Assembly: GCA_007118145.1 (NCBI GenBank) | Contig: SKSD01000083.1 | Span: forward strand, 1-39,952 | From: Halobacteriales archaeon | Lineage (GTDB): Archaea; Halobacteriota; Halobacteria; Halobacteriales; SKSH01 | Length of the DNA stretch: 39,952 nucleotides | Reading direction: 5' to 3' | Shown here: positions 1-8,100 of the stretch, one piece after another | Numbering within the stretch: position 1 is the stretch's first letter | Layout: every line of letters starts with the position of its first letter | Translations under genes and position numbers: made by a program | Notes under the pieces: model-generated | Database searches by the model: none | What the model was told of the DNA's origin: nothing | What the model saw: the letters and a program-made list of their open reading frames with translations, nothing else

Positions 1-257
1 ATGGTCACAGTAGCGTCGATGTGATGACCACGCACCTCCGTGTACCCATACCGATTGAGATCTCGCTCGATCTGTTGCGTGTCGAGATCGACCCTTGCGG
101 CTTGACAGCCAGGTTGTCGTGAGATTGCATCTGCCATCGCCTTAGCGAGGCCAGGTGCGGTCTCTGGGGAGACCGGGGTTCCGACGAACTGGTGGTATAA
201 CGTCCCCAACTTGATGCCCGCCTCAAAACAGGCGATATCCCGTGCTTGTGCGTCCAT
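1..257 (-). CDS. mptD: Dihydroneopterin aldolase MptD, 3' end beyond window
   Basis: The minus strand reads from an ATG at 257 through 85 codons to the window edge without a stop, so the C-terminus lies outside. The start MDAQARD is followed by FEAGIKLGTLYHQFVGTPVS and later by NRYGYTEVRGHHID, the conserved blocks of the small archaeal dihydroneopterin aldolase family (PF04038, MptD). The family cleaves 7,8-dihydroneopterin to 6-hydroxymethyl-dihydropterin and glycolaldehyde in the pterin branch that leads to methanopterin or folate-type cofactors. It is a cytosolic enzyme of about 115 residues, so roughly 30 residues are missing here. An in-frame TGA lies shortly upstream with no other start between. 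It is transcribed divergently from azf across a 94-bp gap. The assignment rests on remembered family motifs. Confidence 0.85.
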   Translation of the reverse strand, partial: MDAQARDIACFEAGIKLGTLYHQFVGTPVSPETAPGLAKAMADAISRQPGCQAARVDLDTQQIERDLNRYGYTEVRGHHIDATVT

Positions 258-351
258 ATCGACATCGAACGACTGGGGATAAGGTAAGTCCTGTCACCTT
301 GCGGGTGACGAACCGTTCGTTTCTTGAGGACGGTGCTCGACGGCTTTATCG

Positions 352-1095
352 ATGACAATGGAGGTGCTGCTCACCGGTGCATCAGGTCACGTTGGGCAGG
401 CCATCCTCGGAGACCTCTCCGACGAGTATCAGTGGCGATTGTTCGACATTGAGCACCCAGGCGAGGAGGCACCTGGCGAGGTCATCGTCGGTGACATCAC
501 CGACCGGGAGGTGGTTGCCGAGGCTGTCGCTGGTGTCGACGCTGTCATCCACCTCGCCGGTGATCCCCGTCGAGACGCAGGTTGGGAAAGCGTCCTCCAG
601 AATAACATCCACGGTACCTATGTGGTGTTCGATGCGGCCGTAAACGCCGGCGTTGAACGCATCGCCTTCGCCTCATCCAATCATGCCGTTGGTGCCTTCG
701 AGACCGACGAACGCATCCCGGACATCTACCGACCTGAGGATACGAATCGTCTCGATGGGAGCGAGCTGCCTCGGCCGGGTAACCTCTACGGAGTGAGCAA
801 AGCCACGGGCGAACTGCTTGGGAGGTACTACCACGATGAACACGGTGTCGCTGTCGTCTGTGTCAGAATCGGAAATCTCACCGAGGGTCACCCGCCACGC
901 GATTACGAGCGTGGGCAGGCGATGTGGCTGTCGTATCGCGACTGTGCCCACCTGTTCGATCGGTGCCTGCAGGCTGATTACGAGTACCTCATCGTCTTTG
1001 GGATCAGCGACAACGACCGACGCTTTTACTCACTCGAGCCCGCCCGGACATACCTCGGTTACGAGCCGAGGGATAACTCTGCGGAGTTCGATTGA
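352..1095 (+). CDS. azf: NAD-dependent glucose-6-phosphate dehydrogenase (Azf-type extended SDR)
   Basis: A 247-residue extended short-chain dehydrogenase. The N-terminus carries the Rossmann glycine motif TGASGHVG (about residues 8-15). The acidic residue after the second strand (FDIEHP) fits NAD(H) preference, and the catalytic YGVSK pair lies near residue 145. The blocks IAFASSNHAVGAFET, RGQAMWLSYRDC and FGISDNDRRFYS closely resemble my memory of Haloferax volcanii Azf, the archaeal glucose-6-phosphate dehydrogenase of the oxidative pentose phosphate route. That identity is from memory; a uronate or aldose dehydrogenase of the same family is the alternative. The protein stops at DNSAEFD, slightly shorter than Azf as I recall it. 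A second ATG two codons downstream (358) is equally possible as the start. Confidence 0.75.
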   Translation: MTMEVLLTGASGHVGQAILGDLSDEYQWRLFDIEHPGEEAPGEVIVGDITDREVVAEAVAGVDAVIHLAGDPRRDAGWESVLQNNIHGTYVVFDAAVNAGVERIAFASSNHAVGAFETDERIPDIYRPEDTNRLDGSELPRPGNLYGVSKATGELLGRYYHDEHGVAVVCVRIGNLTEGHPPRDYERGQAMWLSYRDCAHLFDRCLQADYEYLIVFGISDNDRRFYSLEPARTYLGYEPRDNSAEFD

Positions 1096-1166
1096 GTCAG
1101 CGAGATAGGCAGGAAATAGCGGGGCTGGTTCACCGAACCGAATTGGGAACGTCCACTCGCTGGCTA

Positions 1167-1585
1167 TCATGCGATCGTCGTATGTGTGATGATATACTTC
1201 ATCTCCCCCACGTTCCTGGATCGGTCGAAATACGGCTCGATCGCTGCCAACATGCTTCTATCGAGTTCCTCTCGAAAATCCTCATCGACCAATTCGAGGG
1301 CGATGATGAACATCCCCGACTGCCGCGTTGCCTCATGCCAGTAGTGTGCTGGTGACATCACCGTTGACGCACTGGTGGCTCTCTCGAAACCGGATTCAAG
1401 GACGCCAGCACCGAGTCGCTCGCTGATTACCTCTGGATCCCCCCAGAGGAAGGGCGGTTCAAATCACTCGGACTATGGGGGAAGATACGCACTGAGTCTG
1501 GCACCCAACGCATGGACGACTCCCGAGCGAGTCAAACTTGTGAGGGCGACCGTGCCTCCTGTCCGTGTATCAAATCTCCGCACAG
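1167..1585 (-). pseudogene. Decayed class I SAM-dependent methyltransferase, C-terminal remnant
   Basis: Reading the minus strand in one frame from about 1585 gives GGTVALTSLT, then ARLSAYLPP, a TAG stop, SE, a TGA stop, then PPFLWGDPEVISERLGAG, SPAHYWHEA, and finally an end at 1167. This order (R-x-GG-x-VAL, then a tyrosine/proline stretch, then LWGDPE-VxERLG, then SP-HY) is the C-terminal half of bacterial and haloarchaeal class I SAM methyltransferases of the kind with a WGDPE block. The two in-frame stops, the lack of a start and the absence of the SAM-binding N-terminal half mark it as a pseudogene. The last 64 codons remain open and could be mistaken for a small gene. Sequencing errors could explain one stop but hardly both plus the missing front half. 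Confidence 0.7.
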
Positions 1586-1703
1586 ATCATGCAGGGACGT
1601 TTCGGGTTCGATACAGTCGATGGGTGTGATATCCAGCAATCTCGGTCGAACTTTGGAGTGACTTCGGACAACGTTCATCTTGACCTGTAGGCACCATGTT
1701 CAC

Positions 1704-2309
1704 ATGCAGTACACTCGCCGCAGCCTCCTGGGTATGACTGCAACAACCATGCTTCTTGCCGGTTGTATCGGTGACGATGACGAACCGACACCGACACCGG
1801 AAGATACGCCCAGTCCCACGCCGACGCCAACTCCAGACGACCCAGGCGATACACCGACACCAGAACCGACCACCACCGTTGAGATCTACCACCATGCAGA
1901 ACTCGGGGAGATACTCGTGGACGATGACGGGATGACGCTGTATCAGTTCGATGCGGATACCCAAGGTGCCCAGGCGAGTGTCTGTTATGATGACTGTGCC
2001 CAGAACTGGCCTCCGCTCACTACCGAAGGGGGAGAACCAGAAGCTGGCGAAGGTGTCACCGCCCCGCTGACGACGTTCGAACGTGACGATGGTACCATCC
2101 AGATAGCAGCCGATGGCTGGCCACTGTACTACTGGATCGGTGATCAGGAACCGGGAGATGCCACCGGTCAGGGTGTCGAGGATGTCTGGTGGGTGTTACG
2201 CCCGGATGGGACGGTCGTGCGTGACACCGATGATGACGATGATGACGACGATGACAACGATGATGACGACAACGGAAACGGTAACGGTGACCCCGCACCA
2301 CCCTACTGA
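1704..2309 (+). CDS. Tat lipoprotein with PF03640-type repeat and Asp-rich tail
   Basis: Translation from ATG 1704 gives MQYTRRSLLGMTATTMLLAGC: a Tat twin-arginine signal ending in an LAGC lipobox. An ATP-type spacer rich in Thr, Pro and Asp (residues about 25-60) follows, as in many haloarchaeal surface lipoproteins. The folded part contains LYQFDADTQGAQASVC, CAQNWPPL, GWPLYYWIGD and the terminal GTVVRD, the signature of the 'secreted repeat' family PF03640 (COG4315), whose biochemical role is unknown. The final 30 residues are almost pure Asp/Asn/Gly. An upstream ATG-like start at 1680 would add eight residues before the signal peptide and is less likely. It is predicted to be anchored outside the membrane by a lipid on the Cys. 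Confidence 0.85.
   Translation: MQYTRRSLLGMTATTMLLAGCIGDDDEPTPTPEDTPSPTPTPTPDDPGDTPTPEPTTTVEIYHHAELGEILVDDDGMTLYQFDADTQGAQASVCYDDCAQNWPPLTTEGGEPEAGEGVTAPLTTFERDDGTIQIAADGWPLYYWIGDQEPGDATGQGVEDVWWVLRPDGTVVRDTDDDDDDDDDNDDDDNGNGNGDPAPPY
2229..2270 (+). repeat. GAT/GAC trinucleotide run encoding poly-Asp
   Basis: Fourteen consecutive GAY codons interrupted once by AAC encode nine Asp, Asn, four Asp near the C-terminus of the lipoprotein. The mixture of GAT and GAC shows it is not a pure microsatellite, but the run is the sort of tract that changes length by slippage. Confidence 0.85.
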
Positions 2310-2402
2310 TTCGGACATATTCGATTGATCACGTGACTTTTCTCGTGGTCGTAACGATGAAACATCGGTGAGCCGTATAGTTCCCACACGGCACGCCAGC
2401 CC

Positions 2403-3572
2403 ATGACCAACATCACCAGGCGCAGCTTCATCATCGCCTCATCACTTGTCGGATCGATCGCCGTTGCTGGCTGTACCGATACAGTAGATGATAACGGGAC
2501 ACAGTCGTTCGATATCGAGACGGTGGTGGACGGACTCGAACACCCTTGGAGTGTGGAGCCAACCGGTAGAAGGCAATGTCTCGTCACCGAACGAACCGGT
2601 CGGCTCACCCTCGTCGACCTGGACGAGGGGTCGTTCGAGGTGATCGATGGAGTCCCAAAGGTGCATGTGGCTGGACAAGGAGGCTTACTCGATGTCACGG
2701 TCCATCCTGCATATCCTGACGAACCGTGGGTGTATCTGACATTTTCGGACACAAACGTTGCAGGTGAATCGGCAACCCATCTAGCCCGTGGACAGTTAGA
2801 AATCGACACCGCTCAGCTCACCGATGTCGAGATTATTCACATCGCCGAGCCGTTCGTGGATTCAAACAACCATTACGGTTCGCGAATCGTCTTCGGGGAT
2901 GGCGAGAAACTCTACATGACCTCCGGTGACCGACAGTTCAAAAACTTCGGACCGGATCATGTCTCACAGGATCTGTCGAACGACCTCGGAGCGACCCTCC
3001 GCCTCGAACCGGATGGATCGATTCCGGCAGATAACCCGTTCAACGGTGAGCAGAACGCCAGCAAGGCCATCTATAGTTACGGGCATCGAAATGCCCAGGG
3101 GATGGCCGTCCATCCTACGACGGGAGAACTCTGGCAGAGTGAACACGGCGAGCACGACGGGGACGAACTGAACATCATCACCAGGGGAGGGAATCATGGC
3201 TGGCCGATCGCCCATTACGGCTGCCAGTACGGTTCGACCGATCCAATTGGCGACCTGCCTCACGAACGTGATGATGTGATCGAACCGGTCTATCACTGGG
3301 AATGCACCTCAGGTGGGTTCCCACCAGCTGGGATGACCTTCTATGATGGAGACGCATTTTCAAGGTGGCAGGGCGACCTGTTCGTCGGTAACCTTGCAGG
3401 GCGATATCTCGGGCACTTCACCGTTGATCAACAGTCCGTCGAGGAGGTCGACCCGTTGCTCGAGGATCAGGGTTGGCGTGTCCGCGATGTCAGTGTCGAA
3501 CCTTCGCAAGGACATCTTCTCGTCGCGATCGATGCGAGTAGTGCACCTCTGGTCGAACTGGTTCCACGCTGA
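2403..3572 (+). CDS. PQQ-type aldose sugar dehydrogenase, Tat lipoprotein (GSDH family)
   Basis: A 389-residue protein starting MTNITRRSFIIASSLVG with a Tat motif and an AGC lipobox near residue 24, so it is exported folded and lipid-anchored. The body is a soluble glucose/sorbosone dehydrogenase beta-propeller (PF07995): LEHPWSVE, GGLLDVTVHPAY (catalytic His in the family), HYGSRIVFGDGEKLYMTSGD, HRNAQGMAVHPTTGELWQSEHG and NHGWP. Family members oxidise aldoses at the C1 position with pyrroloquinoline quinone and calcium and pass electrons to an acceptor. No PQQ synthesis gene is visible here, so cofactor supply is an open point. It lies 93 bp downstream of the PF03640-type lipoprotein on the same strand and could be co-transcribed. 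Confidence 0.85.
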   Translation: MTNITRRSFIIASSLVGSIAVAGCTDTVDDNGTQSFDIETVVDGLEHPWSVEPTGRRQCLVTERTGRLTLVDLDEGSFEVIDGVPKVHVAGQGGLLDVTVHPAYPDEPWVYLTFSDTNVAGESATHLARGQLEIDTAQLTDVEIIHIAEPFVDSNNHYGSRIVFGDGEKLYMTSGDRQFKNFGPDHVSQDLSNDLGATLRLEPDGSIPADNPFNGEQNASKAIYSYGHRNAQGMAVHPTTGELWQSEHGEHDGDELNIITRGGNHGWPIAHYGCQYGSTDPIGDLPHERDDVIEPVYHWECTSGGFPPAGMTFYDGDAFSRWQGDLFVGNLAGRYLGHFTVDQQSVEEVDPLLEDQGWRVRDVSVEPSQGHLLVAIDASSAPLVELVPR

Positions 3573-3612
3573 TCATCTAACTCGTATCGTACAGGAGGCG
3601 ATCGATACTCGC

Positions 3613-4296
3613 TCAGTTTCGTTCGCGAAAGTACGCACCGATGTAGCCACCGATGGCGCTCAATGCGATGTTGAAGATCCCAACGAACAGACCACCCACG
3701 ACGAGGATGAAGGCGAGTACCAAGAAATCCGCCATCACCAGACCCACTACGAGCATCACGAGGAATATCGCCGTGGGGATAGCGAGTAGAATACCGGCGA
3801 ACGCTCCAACCCACGCACCACCCCAAGGGTCATCGAGATGGATATATCCAGCAAAGCCACCGCCGATCAGAGCAGAGAACGGGATGAACGAGGTGATGAC
3901 CGTCACCACCGCACCGAGTAAAGCAGTCGAGACGAACGATGCGGGGACACCCTCCTCATCGAGCTGGTCGATCCGGTAGCGTTGCCAGCCGAACCAGAGT
4001 CCCACTAGGACAATCGCCACCCCACCGAGGAAGATACCGAGACCGCCCCACCACGCACCGTTGACGATCAGGTCGATGAGCTCAGCATGGGTGAAGATAT
4101 CCGACTCGATTACCTCATCCTCGACTAGTTCGGTGATCCGATCCCGGTCTGCAAAGGCGAGGACGAGACCTCCAGATCCAGCAGTGGCGAGACCAACGAC
4201 GACGAGCAACACAGCCACGATCCATTCGATCGTTCGGCGGGCTGAGGAGGAGCGATCACTGAAGCCCTCCGCGTGATGTGAGTCTGCAGATGACAT
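3613..4296 (-). CDS. Polytopic membrane protein, DUF5518-like
   Basis: A 227-residue protein with a hydrophilic start (MSSADSHHAEGFSDRSSSARR) and about five hydrophobic segments: residues about 22-45, 80-105, 122-140, 152-175 and 175-215. They are rich in Gly, Ala and Val and contain GGGFAGYIHLDDPWGGAWVG and a terminal GGYIGAYFRER. The glycine-rich segments and the C-terminal GGYIGA-F-R resemble the haloarchaeal DUF5518 family, which has no known function; this is from memory. It converges on the sugar dehydrogenase with 40 bp between stops. Confidence 0.75.
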   Translation of the reverse strand: MSSADSHHAEGFSDRSSSARRTIEWIVAVLLVVVGLATAGSGGLVLAFADRDRITELVEDEVIESDIFTHAELIDLIVNGAWWGGLGIFLGGVAIVLVGLWFGWQRYRIDQLDEEGVPASFVSTALLGAVVTVITSFIPFSALIGGGFAGYIHLDDPWGGAWVGAFAGILLAIPTAIFLVMLVVGLVMADFLVLAFILVVGGLFVGIFNIALSAIGGYIGAYFRERN

Positions 4297-4373
4297 GACA
4301 GGTGAAATTCACGAGGGAGACCCATGTAAGTATGGCTTGATTCTCAAGCGAATTTCTCACGGTGGGGATTGAA

Positions 4374-4844
4374 TCAGCGGACTTCGACAATCTCAACTTC
4401 GAACTCGAGTGTCTCTCCTGCCAGTTCGTGGTTGAAGTCGACGGTGACTGTCCCGGCATCGATATCGGTGATACGCGCGACAGACCCGTCCTGCGTCCTG
4501 AGTCGTGTTCCAACCTCAGGGAGTTCACCGCCCACCATGTTGCGAAAGTCCGCCTCGTCATACCCCTGGACGTGTTCGTCTGACCACTCGCCATATGCCT
4601 CCTCAGGTTGGATAACGGCCGTTGTCTGATCGCCTTCTGACAACCCTCGGAGTGCTTCATCGAGCCCGTCGATGATACGTCCGTTGCCGATCTCCACCGT
4701 CAACGGCTCGTAGCTTCGATCTGGTTGCGACTCATCAAGCCCCTCCTCAGTAGCGACAGTCTCCCGGGACGTGTCGAACACCGATCCGTCGTCGAATCGA
4801 CCAATATACTCGAACGTCACCGTATCGCCGTTCTCGATGGGCAT
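4374..4844 (-). CDS. FKBP-type peptidyl-prolyl cis-trans isomerase (SlyD-like)
   Basis: The start at ATG 4844 gives MPIENGDTVTFEYIGRFDDG, the usual N-terminus of archaeal FKBPs; longer open reading upstream has no family similarity. The protein has 156 residues: an FKBP core (DGSVFDTS, LTVEIGNGRIIDGLDEAL, GLSEGDQ) interrupted after PEEAYGEWSDE by an insert-in-flap chaperone segment, then closing with TVTVDFNHELAGETLEFEVEIVEV. This is the short archaeal type with both isomerase and chaperone activity, acting on folding proteins in the cytosol. The His-rich metal-binding tail of bacterial SlyD is absent. Confidence 0.9.
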   Translation of the reverse strand: MPIENGDTVTFEYIGRFDDGSVFDTSRETVATEEGLDESQPDRSYEPLTVEIGNGRIIDGLDEALRGLSEGDQTTAVIQPEEAYGEWSDEHVQGYDEADFRNMVGGELPEVGTRLRTQDGSVARITDIDAGTVTVDFNHELAGETLEFEVEIVEVR

Positions 4845-4940
4845 AGGCACAACCACACGTTCCCGAGTGAAAAGGGATGGTATTCTCGTGTCGTGAAAGA
4901 TGGAGGTTCGATTCGACAACCGCTCAGGGTTGAGCAGCTT

Positions 4941-5010
4941 TGACATCCTCCACACGACTGAAGTCGTGGGCTTTCTCCTTGATTCTGTGTAAGCTACCGC
5001 CCTGTTCGAG
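4941..5010 (-). mobile_element. IS200/IS605 (IS1341-type) right-end remnant
   Basis: On the minus strand the sequence reads AAGGAGAAAGCCCACGACT, then TCAGTCGTG and GGAGGATGTCA. The perfect stem CACGACT/AGTCGTG (4953-4959 with 4962-4968) followed by GGAGGATGTCA is the characteristic terminus of haloarchaeal IS1341-type elements, just downstream of tnpB where the omega-RNA scaffold lies. No tnpB or tnpA reading frame survives: the 5' side runs straight into the end of the S8 protease gene. It is either a relic or a short non-autonomous derivative. The left limit given here is arbitrary. Confidence 0.7.
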
Positions 5011-5183
5011 CGGGAGGCTGTCGATGTTCGATAGCCAGGCTGTCACCGACCATACCAGTGGTGAGCCAATATGTAGATGCAACACAGTTATCGACCCGTT
5101 CTTCAAGCGCGCGTAATGTCACAATACCAGATAGACCGCCACGATCGGAGACGGATGCGACCGTCAGGGGGACGCCTGTTGGC

Positions 5184-8100
5184 TTACGGTCGACCGCCTC
5201 GGTTCCCAGAGGTCCTCACCGACTTAACCACATCCGCCCCCAGTCGAGATGCACCATCAGCCGTCTCAGCATACAACATCACAGCAGCCGGTGATCGCTC
5301 CGTCTCAAACCCGGTATCCACTGCAGGGAAGTGTACCTGGAGGTCTCCATTCCCGAGGGGGCGTACCCGATCAGGTGTCGCACCCTCACCACCGAGGACA
5401 GCTGATACCGAGCCGAATCGGAGGCTATCTCGATCGAGGTCGCTGATCGGATCGATATCGTCGGTCGCCTCGATCACCACGGGGAGAGTCCCTCTCGATC
5501 CACTATTGATGGCATCTGCCTCGGTATGCATCGGGAGGGTTCCATCGACACCGTCTGTCAACTGCACGGCGTTTCCAGTAGTCATCCTGATCCGGTTGCC
5601 TTCGTCGTTCTCGGCACCGATAGCGAGATGCACCAGCTCATCGAACCCCTCGACCAATATCCCATAGCGGTTCGTGGAGGGGTCTTCATACACGACAGAT
5701 GCCTCCGTCCAGCCGTCATCATCCAGCCATGGATCGATGAGTTGCTGACTCCCATCAGCATGGTAGGCCTCGAACGAGGTGATCGATGACGGTTGGGTTG
5801 GTGCGGGGTCGATCGCCTCAGCCACCTCCTGAACAGGTTCGACAGTTACCCAGACGACCGTCTGACCGGCAGGTAGGTGGTTGTCGTCCAATCCCTCGAC
5901 CGTGACATTGGTGACAATCGGTGGACGGTTCTCGTTGGTTACCTGGTAGTCGATATGGTACTCGGTCATGAACCCCATCGGTGGTTCACGCGAGCCGTCT
6001 ATCGCCTCGAGTCTGATTCGCACCTCATCACCATCGCTCAGATCGGCGAGTTCAGGTGCGTCATCCTCGGTGACGTGCACCACCGGTGCATGCCCAGCCC
6101 AGGGATGGTCATCGATGAGTTCTCCGTTGAGGAACACCTCGTAGTGACCGCTGCCACCACCATCGGATGTGCTGAAATCGAACGGGTTTGGTGACTGGTC
6201 GACGAGTCTGATCCACTGGAAGATCTCAGCTGGCGAGACGACCGTCCCGAACGTGTTATCGACTCGTTGCAGTAACGGATAGCGGTTGTATTCAGCCGTG
6301 ACAGTTTCGCCAGTTGAACCCACCAGCGGCTCCATCCGCCATGCCGCCATCCTCGAGCTGATGATGACAGCACCTCGGTCATCTGTCCAGGCTTCCACAT
6401 ATGACGCGATCTCCGGAGTACGCCACCATGTCTGTTCGACACGGTCAGCACCGATCCATGAATATCTCCCGTAAGCACCGGTTGGGAAGGTCTCGGTATC
6501 GACAGGGATGGCGAAGTTGTTCACCTGCAGTCGCTGATCATCCAGGTCACGATGGTAGGTGAACTCCTCGGCGAGTAACTCATCTGGGTCCACCTCGACC
6601 GCAGTGTCGGTATCCGGTATCTCCTCTGTTGGTTCGTAGAGATGGTACGCATCATCGACATTCCAGAAGTTCGGCATGTCATCATGCGTCGGCCAGAATC
6701 GCCAGTCGGTGATGGCATTGGTACGACCATCTGCCTCAAGGGGTGAGTAGTAGGCACGTAAGATTCCGAACGGTTCGAGGAAACCACGAGTGAACGACAG
6801 GCTCCCTTCGTCGGTATGGCCGATGAGATGTGCGTAGAACTCGTCATCGGTGAATGCCTCGTAGGTCGGTTCGTCCGCGATCTTCGATGTATCGAGATGT
6901 CGGAGGACGGTGTCGTTCTCATCGAGGGTGATGGTGGTGTGACCCTCATCGAGATGTACACCCTCAGCGACCGTGAGTATCGGATCACCCTGTCCGCGAT
7001 ACTGGTGTCGATCTTCGTCTGCGGGCATGCCTCCGCTCGACCAGACCGAGACGGTCGCTTCGTCACGAAACAACAGCGTCGAGAACGATCCATCGTATCC
7101 GAGGGTGCCCGCCATCTCAACCTCACCGTCGTGAGACCACAACACAACGAGCTCGCCTGCGGGGAAATCGCCTGCTGCGACACGGTCATCGTGTAGCTCC
7201 TTGTTAATCGATACCGCCAGGCCGACTGAGAAACCGAAGATGGTACGGTACGAGGTATCGCCCACGGTGAAGGTGATCGCCCCGGCGTTATATCCGAACG
7301 CACCTGTCGACTCGATCGAGAGTGTCACCTCCTTGGATTCACCCGCGTCGAGCGTCACATCCGAGGGTGAGATGTCGACGTCATCGTCGAGCGGTTCCCC
7401 CTCGTACTCGTTTTGCATCGAGACATCGACCTCCACCTCAATCGGATCGTCACCAACGTTCTCGATCGTCACCTCCGTGGAGATGTCTACCTCCGATCCG
7501 AACTGTCCGAGGTTGAGTACACCGTCGTGGATCACGAGGTCAGAATCCAACGCCTCAAAGGAGTCAACCCGACCGCCACCTTGTTTGTAGATATCCTGGT
7601 CAGGGTCGAAATCTGCTGTCGAGACAAGGCGATTTCTAGCCATCTCAAGGTCAATCGAGCCGAGATGTTCGCCAAGGAGTGCTACCACACCTGCCACGTG
7701 CGGTGCCGACATCGAGGTACCGGTCAGGGTGATGTACGGATCCAGGCTCGCCTGCCCACTTCCCGCGGCTGTTATCTCGACACCTGGTGCGGCGAGTTCA
7801 GGTTTGACAAGGTATGAGTGATCCGCTGGACCTCGACCAGAGAGAAATACCGGATCCTCATCCTCGTCACTGGCACCGACCGCGAGGGCACCCTCGGCGA
7901 TCGCTGGCGTCGTGACCGTACGGAATGGGTCGACGTTCCGTAGGTTGCCAGCAGAACTGACCGGTGTGACCCCCTGTTCAGCAGCCCAGTTGACCGCATC
8001 GACGATCGGGTCATCCTCGACAGGCGGTGCACCGATGCTGAGGTTGATAACATCTGCATCCTGGAAAACTGCATCCTCGATGGCTGAGACGATATCTGAG

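Noticed and set aside
1456-1480. T-loop-like GGTTCAAATC sequence
   Set aside because: No acceptor or anticodon arm fits around it; it falls inside the methyltransferase pseudogene.
4924-5106. Open frame of 60 codons as a small gene
   Set aside because: It is a read-through of the IS end hairpin; composition is unlike the acidic proteins around it.
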